DNA of 64,000 bases from Ruminococcus sp. GTDB taxonomy: Bacteria > Bacillota > Clostridia > Oscillospirales > Ruminococcaceae. The notes under the pieces are model-generated. The model searched no databases. It was given only the letters and a program-made list of their open reading frames with translations, and was not told the origin of the DNA. The stretch lies in the NCBI GenBank assembly GCA_017461395.1, contig JAFTYF010000063.1, positions 62,001 to 126,000 on the forward strand, in the 5' to 3' direction. The translations under genes were made by a program, and so were the position numbers. Shown here piece by piece: positions 27,978 to 36,026 of this stretch (within the stretch, counting starts at the first letter, position 1; each line of letters starts with the position of its first letter).

Positions 27978-28907
27978 ATGAGCAAAAAAATGCAGGGCAA
28001 TATAATGCTTCTTGTGACTGCACTGATATGGGGTACGGCATTTGTGGCGCAGAGTGAAGGGATGCGCTATGTAGAGCCTTTTACTTACAATGCAGTGCGG
28101 ACGCTTCTCGGAGGAATAGTCCTGATACCTGTAATAACGGCATTCAGAATGTTTTCAGGGAAAACACATACGCTGGAAAGAGTTGTCTCCCGAAAGGCAA
28201 CGGTAATTGGAGGAATAGCCTGCGGAGTGGTTCTGTTTGCGGCAAGCTCATTCCAACAATGCGGAATTGCTATGACAACAGCGGGAAAAGCTGGATTTAT
28301 AACGGCATTGTACATAGTAATAGTACCGCTGATAGAGCTGATAATCTACAGAAAATCTAATGCATTTGTTTGGATATGTGTAGTAATTGCTGCGGGAGGA
28401 TTTTATCTTTTATGTATTAAAGAAGGCTTTGAGATCGGCAGGGGAGACATTCTTGTATTGTGCTGTGCTGTGTTTTTTGCCGTACATATCATGGTTATCG
28501 ACTATTTCAACGGCAAAAATGCAGACGGAATGGTTCTGTCGTGTATACAGTTCTTCACGGCAGGAACTCTTATGACGATTGTGATGCTTGTATTTGAGTC
28601 GCCGAAGCTGAATGCTATACTTGATGCAAAGTATACGATTCTGTATGCCGGAATAATGTCCAGCGGAATTGCTTATACATTGCAGATTCTCGGACAGCGT
28701 CATACCGCTCCGGCGGCAGCGACTCTGATAATGAGCCTTGAATCTGTATTTGCGGCGCTTTCAGGGTGGCTTATTCTGCACGAAGCTCTTTCGCCTAAGG
28801 AAATGGCAGGCTGTGTACTTGTATTCACAGCTGTAATTCTCGCCCAGCTAAAATTACCCGAAAAAAATAACAGGACGGAGAAGAAAAATGAAAAAATATC
28901 TCAGTAA
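27978..28907 (+). CDS. EamA/DMT family transporter
   Basis: A 309-residue membrane protein with ten predicted helices in two EamA repeats (first beginning NIMLLVTALIWGTAFVAQ, second about DILVLCCAVFFAVHIMVID). The family exports amino acids, nucleosides and other metabolites; the substrate cannot be read from the sequence. ACGGAG lies ahead of the ATG. The end overlaps the next gene by 20 bases, so the two are translated together. Confidence 0.85.
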   Translation: MSKKMQGNIMLLVTALIWGTAFVAQSEGMRYVEPFTYNAVRTLLGGIVLIPVITAFRMFSGKTHTLERVVSRKATVIGGIACGVVLFAASSFQQCGIAMTTAGKAGFITALYIVIVPLIELIIYRKSNAFVWICVVIAAGGFYLLCIKEGFEIGRGDILVLCCAVFFAVHIMVIDYFNGKNADGMVLSCIQFFTAGTLMTIVMLVFESPKLNAILDAKYTILYAGIMSSGIAYTLQILGQRHTAPAAATLIMSLESVFAALSGWLILHEALSPKEMAGCVLVFTAVILAQLKLPEKNNRTEKKNEKISQ

Positions 28908-30510
28908 AATCATATTTGCGCTGATAATCGCAGCATTTACGATATGCTGTGCGGTCAATGCGCCAATTACTGAAGCAGTAGGCTCTTTGTGGGCACTGCT
29001 TCCGCCGATCGTTGCTATCGGACTTGCCCTCATCACAAAGGAAGTATATTCATCGCTCTTTATCGGAATCGTCACCGGCGGAGCTCTTTATGCGATATCA
29101 GCTTCAAAGGGCTTCACGGGTGTGTTCAATACTATTGTAAAAGACGGGCTTGTTGCGAATCTTTCAGATTCTTATAATGTAGGAATTCTGATTTTTCTTG
29201 TCAATCTCGGAATAATAGTCGTGCTCATGAACAAAGCCGGCGGAAGCCGTGCTTATGGGGAGTGGGCGGCAACGCATATCAAAAGTCGTGTTGGAGCAAG
29301 TCTTTCGACGTTCCTTCTTGGAATACTCATATTCGTTGACGACTATTTCAACTGCCTTACAGTTGGTTCAGTTATGCGCCCTGTAACGGACAAACATAAG
29401 ATCTCACGTTCAAAGCTCGCTTACCTGATAGATTCAACAGCGGCTCCGATATGCATTATCGCACCTATTTCATCATGGGCTGCTGCCGTAAGCGGAACAG
29501 TAGAAGGCGTTAACGGAATAAAGCTGTTCATAAGCACTATCCCCTATAATCTTTATGCACTGCTTACGTTGATTATGGTTTTATTCATTTCACTGAGCGG
29601 ACTTGATTTCGGACTGATGAAAAAACACGAAGAAAATGCTCTTAACGGAGATTTGTTCACAACACGCAATACAGCCTACGCTGCTGATGAGGCTCCGATG
29701 CATACAAAGGGAAAAGTGATTGACCTTCTTCTTCCTGTATTGATTCTCATTGCATTGTGTGTAACCGGCATGATTTATACAGGCGGATTTTTCAGCGGAA
29801 AGAGTTTTGTTACTGCTTTTTCAGAATGTGATGCCTCATACGGACTTTCACTTGGCTCGCTCGGTGCACTTATCGTGATTATTGCGTATTTCCTTTGCCG
29901 CAGAGTGCTTACATTCACAAACTGCATGGATTCTATTTCTGCCGGATTCAAGCAGATGGTTCCTGCGATACTCATACTTACCTTTGCATGGACTCTTAAG
30001 ACCATGACCAACTATCTTGACGCAGGTACATTTGTTTCAGGTATTGTAGAAGAAGCTGCTGCACTTGAAACTCTTCTGCCGCTTATTCTGTTTATTGTGG
30101 CAATAGGACTTTCGTTTGCAACAGGAACATCATGGGGGACTTTTGGAATACTCATTCCTATTGTAACGAGTGTATTCGCCAATGACCTTGAAGGCGTATC
30201 CGATACCGGAAATATTCCTGCTATGGTCATAATATGTATGTCTGCCTGCCTTGCCGGAGCAGTCTGCGGAGATCATTGTTCGCCCATTTCTGATACCACG
30301 ATCATGGCGTCAACAGGTGCGCAGTGTGATCATGTAAATCATGTTTCAACACAGCTTCCGTATGCGATAACAGTTGCAGTTGTCTGTGCAGTCGGATATC
30401 TGCTTGCCGGATTTGTTCAGAATGTATTTGTTGTGTTGGGCACATCCATTGCACTGATGCTGGCAGTGCTCTTTATGATCAGGGCTATGACTAACAAAAA
30501 AGTTAGCTGA
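28888..30510 (+). CDS. NhaC-type Na+/H+ antiporter family protein
   Basis: A 540-residue membrane protein with about twelve to thirteen helices. The ion-transporter motifs FVDDYFNCLTVGSVM and the later GTSWGTFGILIPI and CGDHCSPISDTTIMAS are typical of the NhaC superfamily, which includes sodium/proton antiporters and related amino-acid carriers. Sodium handling would suit a cell that uses a V-type ATPase (operon at the left edge). It ends a two-gene operon with a strong terminator. Confidence 0.85.
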   Translation: MKKYLSKIIFALIIAAFTICCAVNAPITEAVGSLWALLPPIVAIGLALITKEVYSSLFIGIVTGGALYAISASKGFTGVFNTIVKDGLVANLSDSYNVGILIFLVNLGIIVVLMNKAGGSRAYGEWAATHIKSRVGASLSTFLLGILIFVDDYFNCLTVGSVMRPVTDKHKISRSKLAYLIDSTAAPICIIAPISSWAAAVSGTVEGVNGIKLFISTIPYNLYALLTLIMVLFISLSGLDFGLMKKHEENALNGDLFTTRNTAYAADEAPMHTKGKVIDLLLPVLILIALCVTGMIYTGGFFSGKSFVTAFSECDASYGLSLGSLGALIVIIAYFLCRRVLTFTNCMDSISAGFKQMVPAILILTFAWTLKTMTNYLDAGTFVSGIVEEAAALETLLPLILFIVAIGLSFATGTSWGTFGILIPIVTSVFANDLEGVSDTGNIPAMVIICMSACLAGAVCGDHCSPISDTTIMASTGAQCDHVNHVSTQLPYAITVAVVCAVGYLLAGFVQNVFVVLGTSIALMLAVLFMIRAMTNKKVS

Positions 30511-30518
30511 AAATTATG

Positions 30519-30556
30519 ATACCGCTCATGGAACTATCATGAGCGGTATTTTTGTA
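30519..30556 (+). terminator. Rho-independent terminator after the NhaC gene
   Basis: Perfect 12-bp stem ATACCGCTCATG / CATGAGCGGTAT, 7-base loop, TTTTTGT tail. Confidence 0.93.
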
Positions 30557-30607
30557 TATTTTTACTGATATTTTGAAAAAATATTTTCTTTATATACATC
30601 TGTACGC

Positions 30608-30637
30608 TTGACATAAAGTTGTGTTTGGGTGTATACT
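30608..30637 (+). promoter_or_regulatory. Sigma-A promoter for the capD-kinase-phosphatase operon
   Basis: TTGACA (30608-30613), 18-base spacer, TATACT (30632-30637), 70 bases before the TTG start at 30707. Confidence 0.65.
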
Positions 30638-30706
30638 TATAATGTTGCTTTATGTGATAAAGCACGAATTCCGTATTTGTATCGGGATTATAAGGAGATG
30701 GTTTGT

Positions 30707-32602
30707 TTGAAAGAAATATTCAGGCAGTTCAAATATAGAAAGGTTGTACTTGCGGCAGCAGATGCATTTATAATATCAATCGCCGCTCTTATCGCAAATT
30801 TTGTACTGTCTGTATTTAATCAGGAAATATCGGCAAGTGAATTGGCAACTTCTGTTTCACTGAGTGTAGTATGCTGCTTTGCTGCATTGCTTGGTTTGGG
30901 GGTATACGCCAAGTTGTGGCGGTATTTTCATAGAAAAGATTATTTGTCATGTGTTTATGGTACTTCTATCGGAATTATAATAAGCGGTATTTTACAGTAT
31001 CAGTTTAACAGCGCGATTATTATCGGATATCATGCAATTCATCTTGTTATTTCCATTATTGGAATATGCCTGTTCAGACTGATATTTAAATCTACATTTA
31101 TTGATCTAGTGGAAGTCGGAATGAATGACGCTGCATACAAGAAAACTATGATAATCGGCGGCGGTCAGGCTTGCAGAATGTTACTGAAAGAGATAAGCAG
31201 TGCTCAGAATACTTCTCATGCATATCGTCCGGTATGCATAATTGATGATGACCGCTCGAAGATAGGCACTGAGATTGAAGGCGTAACGGTTGTAGGAGCA
31301 ACATATGAAATACATAAGTTTATAGAGCAGAAAGAAATAGAGCAGATCATTTTTGCCATTCCTTCATGCACAGAGGATGAACGCAAACGGATACTTGATA
31401 TCTGCTCATCAACGGGACTTCCTGTAAAAGTGATACCGTTCATCGGAAGTCTTATATTCGATGATGATCACTCAAAGCTTCTTGATCATGTGCGTGATAT
31501 CAGAGTTGAGGATCTCCTCGGACGTGAGCCGGTAAAATTTGATAATAAGCAGATCAGCGATTTCGTTAAAGGCAAGGTATGTATGGTTACAGGCGGAGGA
31601 GGTTCAATCGGTTCCGAACTTGTCCGTCAGATAGCAAAATACGCGCCGAAGCAGATAATTATTATTGATATCTACGAAAACAATGCCTACGAGATACAGC
31701 AGGAACTTTTAATGGATTACGGTGATGCTCTTGATTTTGTTACACTGATAGCGTCTGTCCGTGACTATGACCGTATGAACCGTATCCTTGAAAAATATAA
31801 GCCGCAGATAATATTCCATGCGGCAGCTCATAAGCACGTTCCGCTTATGGAATCATCTCCTATGGAGGCAATAAAGAATAATGTCATCGGAACATTCAAT
31901 ACTGCAACGCTTGCGCAGTTCCACAATGTTGAGAAATTCGTGATGATATCCACAGATAAGGCTGTTAATCCGACAAACGTTATGGGAGCTTCAAAGAGAT
32001 GCTGTGAAATGATAGTGCAGTATCTTTCACAGCAGAAAGATGGTGTTACTGAGTTCATCACGACACGTTTCGGAAATGTTCTAGGCTCAAATGGCTCAGT
32101 AATTCCGCTTTTCAAGAAGCAGATCGAGCAAGGTAAGCCAGTTACGGTTACTCATCCGGACATTATCCGCTACTTCATGACTATACCGGAAGCAGTCAGC
32201 CTCGTAATGGAGGCGGCAGCTATTGCAGACGGAGGAGAGATCTTCGTACTTGATATGGGACAGCCCGTGCGTATTACGGCTCTTGCTGAAAACCTTATCC
32301 GAATGTATGGCAAGGTTCCTTATAAGGATGTTGAAATTAAATTTACTGGACTTCGTCCTGGTGAGAAGATAAAGGAAGAGCTTCTTATGGATGAGGAAGG
32401 ACTTGAGAAAACCTCAAATAAGCTGATATTTATCGGAAAGCAGATTGAGATAAATGCAGATGTCTTTGAAGGTCAGCTTTGTGCTCTCAATGCTGCTGCA
32501 AAAGAAAATAATGACCAGCTTGCAATAGAAGCACTTCACAGTATAGTTCCTACATTTATAACTCCTGAGGAATTCAATAAAAAAGTTCTGATCAAAGTAT
32601 AA
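30707..32602 (+). CDS. membrane-bound nucleoside-diphosphate-sugar epimerase/4,6-dehydratase (CapD/EpsC type)
   Basis: A 631-residue protein with four N-terminal helices (about 12-120), a CoA-binding-like Rossmann domain (about 145-270, MIIGGGQACRMLL) and a C-terminal SDR domain with VTGGGGSIGSELVRQ, the catalytic segment STDKAVNPTNVMGASKR, and RFGNVLGSNGSVIP. Members dehydrate or epimerise UDP-sugars for capsule, exopolysaccharide or glycoprotein glycans. TTG 30707 is preferred: TAAGGAG lies 8 bases upstream, whereas ATG 30698 abuts it and ATG 30629 overlaps the promoter. It heads a three-gene operon. Confidence 0.88.
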   Translation: MKEIFRQFKYRKVVLAAADAFIISIAALIANFVLSVFNQEISASELATSVSLSVVCCFAALLGLGVYAKLWRYFHRKDYLSCVYGTSIGIIISGILQYQFNSAIIIGYHAIHLVISIIGICLFRLIFKSTFIDLVEVGMNDAAYKKTMIIGGGQACRMLLKEISSAQNTSHAYRPVCIIDDDRSKIGTEIEGVTVVGATYEIHKFIEQKEIEQIIFAIPSCTEDERKRILDICSSTGLPVKVIPFIGSLIFDDDHSKLLDHVRDIRVEDLLGREPVKFDNKQISDFVKGKVCMVTGGGGSIGSELVRQIAKYAPKQIIIIDIYENNAYEIQQELLMDYGDALDFVTLIASVRDYDRMNRILEKYKPQIIFHAAAHKHVPLMESSPMEAIKNNVIGTFNTATLAQFHNVEKFVMISTDKAVNPTNVMGASKRCCEMIVQYLSQQKDGVTEFITTRFGNVLGSNGSVIPLFKKQIEQGKPVTVTHPDIIRYFMTIPEAVSLVMEAAAIADGGEIFVLDMGQPVRITALAENLIRMYGKVPYKDVEIKFTGLRPGEKIKEELLMDEEGLEKTSNKLIFIGKQIEINADVFEGQLCALNAAAKENNDQLAIEALHSIVPTFITPEEFNKKVLIKV

Positions 32603-32617
32603 AGGAGAGTAGAAATA

Positions 32618-34099
32618 ATGAAAAACGGATATACATTAAAATCAATTTTTCAGCTGCTTGTCAGTAAGCTGTGGATGATAATCACGATGATGATCGTCGG
32701 CGGTGGAGCTATGTTCTGTATTTCAAAGTTCATGATGCCGCTGAAATATCAGTCGTATACTTCAATGTATGTCAAGAACAGCAATGAAGCTATAATTACC
32801 GATGGAGTAAACTTGAATGACCTGAACGCTTCAAAGTCGCTTCTTGATACATATATTGCTGTATTGCAGGATGACGCAGTAATTGAGGTTATCGGTGAGG
32901 AGCTTCTGAAAAATCATACTGCCGACGATCTTGATGATATTTTCTCTGTAGACAAGGAAGAAAACAAGATCAGCGTTGATTCTATCAGAAACTGCCTTAC
33001 AATGGCGGCGGTAAACGAAACAGAGGTTCTCAAGGTTACTGCTGTAACTAAGGATGCTGAAATTTCAGCTGAGCTTTGCAATATTATAGCAGATGTTGCT
33101 CCGGATTTTCTCATCCGCGTGGTAGGAGCCGGTTCAGTTGAGGCGATAGGGGAAGCAAAGCCTGATTATAATCCTGTTTCGCCGAATGTAATGAAATTTA
33201 CACTTCTCGGAATTCTTGCTGGAATGTTGATTGCTGTTATCATCATATTTATTATCGACTTTGTTGATAATACTATAAAGGACAGCGATGAGCTAAATAC
33301 GAAGTACGATAAAGCAATTATAGGTGAAATACCGAGCTTTTCCGGAAGCAAAAAGAAGAATGACAATGAGGAACGAAAAACACTTCTTGATAAGGAATTC
33401 CCGTTCCATATCGTTGAGAGCTATAAGGCAATGCGAACAAATATCGTTTTTTCGCTGTCAACATCGGAGAAAAAGATATTTGCAGTTTCAAGCGCTGATC
33501 CCGGAGAAGGAAAATCCACAACGTCGGCTAATATTGCAATAGCTCTTGCACAGGCAGACCACAGGGTCCTGCTGATAGACGCCGACATGAGAAAGCCGGT
33601 TCAGCACAAGATATTCAAGGTGAAAAACAAGAATGGTCTTTCAAGTGTTATCGGAAAGATGATCACACCGGAACAGAGCATACAGAAGAATATAATAAAA
33701 AATCTTGATCTTCTGACAGCTGGTCCGAAGCCGCCGAATCCCTCAGAGCTTCTTGCTTCTGAACAGGCAGAAAAGGTGCTTAATGAGCTGTCTGAAAAGT
33801 ATGATTATGTTGTGGTAGATACTCCGCCTGTAAATGTTGTCAGCGATGCAATGGGTATCAGCAAGTCACTTGCCGGTATCCTGCTTGTTCTGAAATACGG
33901 CGAAACTACATTCGACACAACGGAAAAGGCGATGAAGAAGATACAGCTTGCAGATATGAATATGCTCGGCTTTATTATCAATGATATCAGCGGCAAGCAT
34001 CACAGCGGCTATTATTACAGATATAAGGATAAATACGGTTATTCCGGATATGGATACGGTGAGGAAACCGACAAAAAAGAAAAGGAAAATGAAAAATGA
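32618..34099 (+). CDS. fused Wzz-type chain-length protein and bacterial tyrosine kinase
   Basis: 493 residues. N-terminal Wzz domain with helices at about 14-36 and 190-215 and an extracellular loop between; cytosolic BY-kinase domain from about 260 with Walker A SADPGEGKSTTSAN, Walker A-prime VLLIDADMRKP and Walker B YVVVDTPPV. The C-terminal tyrosine cluster YYYRYKDKYGYSGYGYG is the expected autophosphorylation site. In many Firmicutes the two halves are separate (CpsC and CpsD); here they are fused as in Proteobacteria. It controls polysaccharide length and export. GGAGAG lies ahead of the ATG; the stop overlaps the next start (ATGA). Confidence 0.92.
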   Translation: MKNGYTLKSIFQLLVSKLWMIITMMIVGGGAMFCISKFMMPLKYQSYTSMYVKNSNEAIITDGVNLNDLNASKSLLDTYIAVLQDDAVIEVIGEELLKNHTADDLDDIFSVDKEENKISVDSIRNCLTMAAVNETEVLKVTAVTKDAEISAELCNIIADVAPDFLIRVVGAGSVEAIGEAKPDYNPVSPNVMKFTLLGILAGMLIAVIIIFIIDFVDNTIKDSDELNTKYDKAIIGEIPSFSGSKKKNDNEERKTLLDKEFPFHIVESYKAMRTNIVFSLSTSEKKIFAVSSADPGEGKSTTSANIAIALAQADHRVLLIDADMRKPVQHKIFKVKNKNGLSSVIGKMITPEQSIQKNIIKNLDLLTAGPKPPNPSELLASEQAEKVLNELSEKYDYVVVDTPPVNVVSDAMGISKSLAGILLVLKYGETTFDTTEKAMKKIQLADMNMLGFIINDISGKHHSGYYYRYKDKYGYSGYGYGEETDKKEKENEK

Positions 34100-34791
34100 G
34101 AACGGACTATCATTGTCATGTTCTGCCGAAGTTGGATGACGGCGCTAAAAATACTGACGTTTCCGTTCAGATGCTTGAAACGCTGCATGGTCAGGGGATA
34201 GAGCGAGTTGTTGCAACGCCGCATTTCTACGCACATAGAGAAAAATCCGTTGAGAGCTTTCTGGATAAGCGCAAGCAGTCGTATGATAAGCTGATGTCAT
34301 GCGAAAATCCGTTCAGTGAGCTGGTTCTTGGTGCAGAGGTCGCTGTTGAGCATGGTATCAGTGAGCTTGACGGAATTGAACATCTTGCGATCTCTGGAAC
34401 TGATCTGATATTGCTTGAGCTTCCGTATACTTCCTATGCAGATTGGATGTCAGAGGAAATATATAATATCGCTTGTGAATATCACCTGACTCCTGTGATA
34501 GCGCATATACACAGATATAGCGGATATTACAGTAAGTCTGAAATGGAAAGTATTCTGAAAACAGACGCGATTTTCCAAGTTAACAACGAAGCTTATGGCA
34601 GTTTCCGTGAAAAGCGTTTTGTTAAAGCACTGATGAAAAGCGGAGTTCCGGTTGTTTTTGGAAGTGATTCGCATAATATGTCCGGACGCAGACCTAATTT
34701 TGATATGCTTGCAAAGAAAGTGTCTGCGGAATGCATTGATGATTCAGATGCACTGTTTGAAAAACATATGAAAAATACTACTATATTATAA
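34096..34791 (+). CDS. PHP-type protein-tyrosine phosphatase (CpsB/CapC/YwqE)
   Basis: A 231-residue metal-dependent phosphatase that dephosphorylates the BY-kinase. PHP metal ligands are visible in DYHCHVLPKLDDGAK, ATPHFYAH, LGAEVAVEHG, IAHIHRY and FGSDSHNM. It overlaps the kinase gene by 4 bases, so kinase and phosphatase are made together. No glycosyltransferase, flippase or polymerase follows, so this operon acts on polysaccharide genes elsewhere. Confidence 0.92.
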   Translation: MRTDYHCHVLPKLDDGAKNTDVSVQMLETLHGQGIERVVATPHFYAHREKSVESFLDKRKQSYDKLMSCENPFSELVLGAEVAVEHGISELDGIEHLAISGTDLILLELPYTSYADWMSEEIYNIACEYHLTPVIAHIHRYSGYYSKSEMESILKTDAIFQVNNEAYGSFREKRFVKALMKSGVPVVFGSDSHNMSGRRPNFDMLAKKVSAECIDDSDALFEKHMKNTTIL

Positions 34792-34800
34792 TAAGTATTA

Positions 34801-34838
34801 ACGTCCCGGCTTCCACTCAGATACCGGGATGTTTTTTT
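34801..34838 (+). terminator. Rho-independent terminator after the phosphatase gene
   Basis: ACGTCCCGG / CCGGGATGT stem with one wobble, 14-base loop and a run of seven T. The following 34839-35029 is very AT-rich and shows nothing else recognisable. Confidence 0.9.
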
Positions 34839-35029
34839 GCAACAAAAAAATAAAAAACAATATACAAATTCACAATAAATTAATAGTCCGTTAAAACGGA
34901 AGTCTATAATACATTTCTTAATAGAAACAGATGATATTACAAATAGTAATTATAATGTGCAAAATATACAAAAAAAGAGAACACCTCATATGTAATATGG
35001 AGAATGTGCAATTAAAATTTGCGATTTGC

Positions 35030-35058
35030 TTGACTTTTGTAATTGCAAATTGTATAAT
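35030..35058 (+). promoter_or_regulatory. Sigma-A promoter of the pilus locus
   Basis: TTGACT (35030-35035), 17-base spacer, TATAAT (35053-35058), 51 bases before the first gene of the locus. The -35 region is flanked by near-symmetrical GCAATTAAAATTTGC and GTAATTGCAAATTG, which could be a regulator site. Confidence 0.75.
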
Positions 35059-35109
35059 GTTATTAATAAATAAAGCACTGCTGCATAAGGATTGAGATGG
35101 TGAAATATA

Positions 35110-35415
35110 ATGACTGATAAAGAACTGCGAAAATTAAAGCGTTCAGAATTGATGGAGATTTTGTATTATTTACAGAAGGAAGTTGAAACGCTCCAGAAGG
35201 AAAATGAATCACTCAAGCAGCAGCTTGGAAATGCACAAGGCGGAATTTCATCCGAAAATCTTGAAAAAATTATAGAAGCTGTTAGATCTGCGGCAAGCGA
35301 AGCTTTCAGAGGACAATCTGAAGAAAAAAGCACTGAAGTAAACGACGGCAATGATGAATCAGGAAAGGAAACACCGGATGATTCACCGGAGGCAGGTAAA
35401 CGAGAGGATGGATAA
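35110..35415 (+). CDS. small acidic coiled-coil protein
   Basis: A 101-residue soluble protein. Residues 1-48 form a heptad-rich coiled coil (LRKLKRSELMEILYYL then a QKEVETLQKENESLKQQL pattern), followed by a short helical part and a highly acidic, disordered tail (about 70-101). GGTG lies ahead of the ATG. It is the first gene after the pilus-locus promoter and overlaps the signal peptidase gene by about 38 bases, so the two are coupled. I do not recognise a family; a partner or regulator of the signal peptidase or sortase is only a guess. Confidence 0.65.
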   Translation: MTDKELRKLKRSELMEILYYLQKEVETLQKENESLKQQLGNAQGGISSENLEKIIEAVRSAASEAFRGQSEEKSTEVNDGNDESGKETPDDSPEAGKREDG

Positions 35416-35989
35416 GGATATTACAAAGGATATTCCGAGTGCTGAACAGTTTCTGGCTGAAATGAAACGACTCAGATATAAAAGGAACTTCCGAAAAACT
35501 ATTATAGGAACAATCAGTTCGCTTATCGTTGTTGCAGCGGTTGCGGTACTCATTTCGATGCTGTTTCTTCCGGTGCTCCGTGTAACAGGAACAAGCATGA
35601 CTCCTACATTATATAATGATGAGCTTGTAATATGCAGCAAACGAAGCGACTATAAAAGAGGCGATATGATCGCTTTCTATTATAATAATAAGATACTTTT
35701 AAAACGAGTGATCGGACTTCCGGGTGACTGGATCGAGATAAGGGAGGACGGTACGGTATTTGTAAATGGTGAGGAGCTTGTAGAACCTTATATCGACGAA
35801 AAAGCTTACGGCGAATGCGATATAGAGTTTCCTTATCAGGTACCTGAAAGCCGAGTATTTGTAATGGGCGATCATCGTTCCACATCGGTAGACAGCCGAA
35901 CAGCAATGGTTGGATGCATAGCAGATGAATTTATAATCGGACGCTTGATATTCAGAGTTTGGCCGTGGGAGAAGATCAGCGCACTTTAA
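35378..35989 (+). CDS. lepB: signal peptidase I
   Basis: A roughly 203-residue membrane-anchored serine protease. One N-terminal helix (about 40-63) precedes box B VTGTSMTPTL with the catalytic serine, box D-like LLKRVIGLPGDW with the catalytic lysine, and box E VFMGDHRSTSVDSR. ATG 35378 is preceded by AGGAAAGGA at a suitable distance; ATG 35408 is an alternative. Signal peptidases are commonly encoded in sortase pilus loci, where they mature the pilins; the giant adhesin starts 37 bases downstream. Confidence 0.9.
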   Translation: MIHRRQVNERMDKDITKDIPSAEQFLAEMKRLRYKRNFRKTIIGTISSLIVVAAVAVLISMLFLPVLRVTGTSMTPTLYNDELVICSKRSDYKRGDMIAFYYNNKILLKRVIGLPGDWIEIREDGTVFVNGEELVEPYIDEKAYGECDIEFPYQVPESRVFVMGDHRSTSVDSRTAMVGCIADEFIIGRLIFRVWPWEKISAL

Positions 35990-36026
35990 GCAGCACGTCT
36001 TAAATATTTGAAAAGAGGTGATATCC

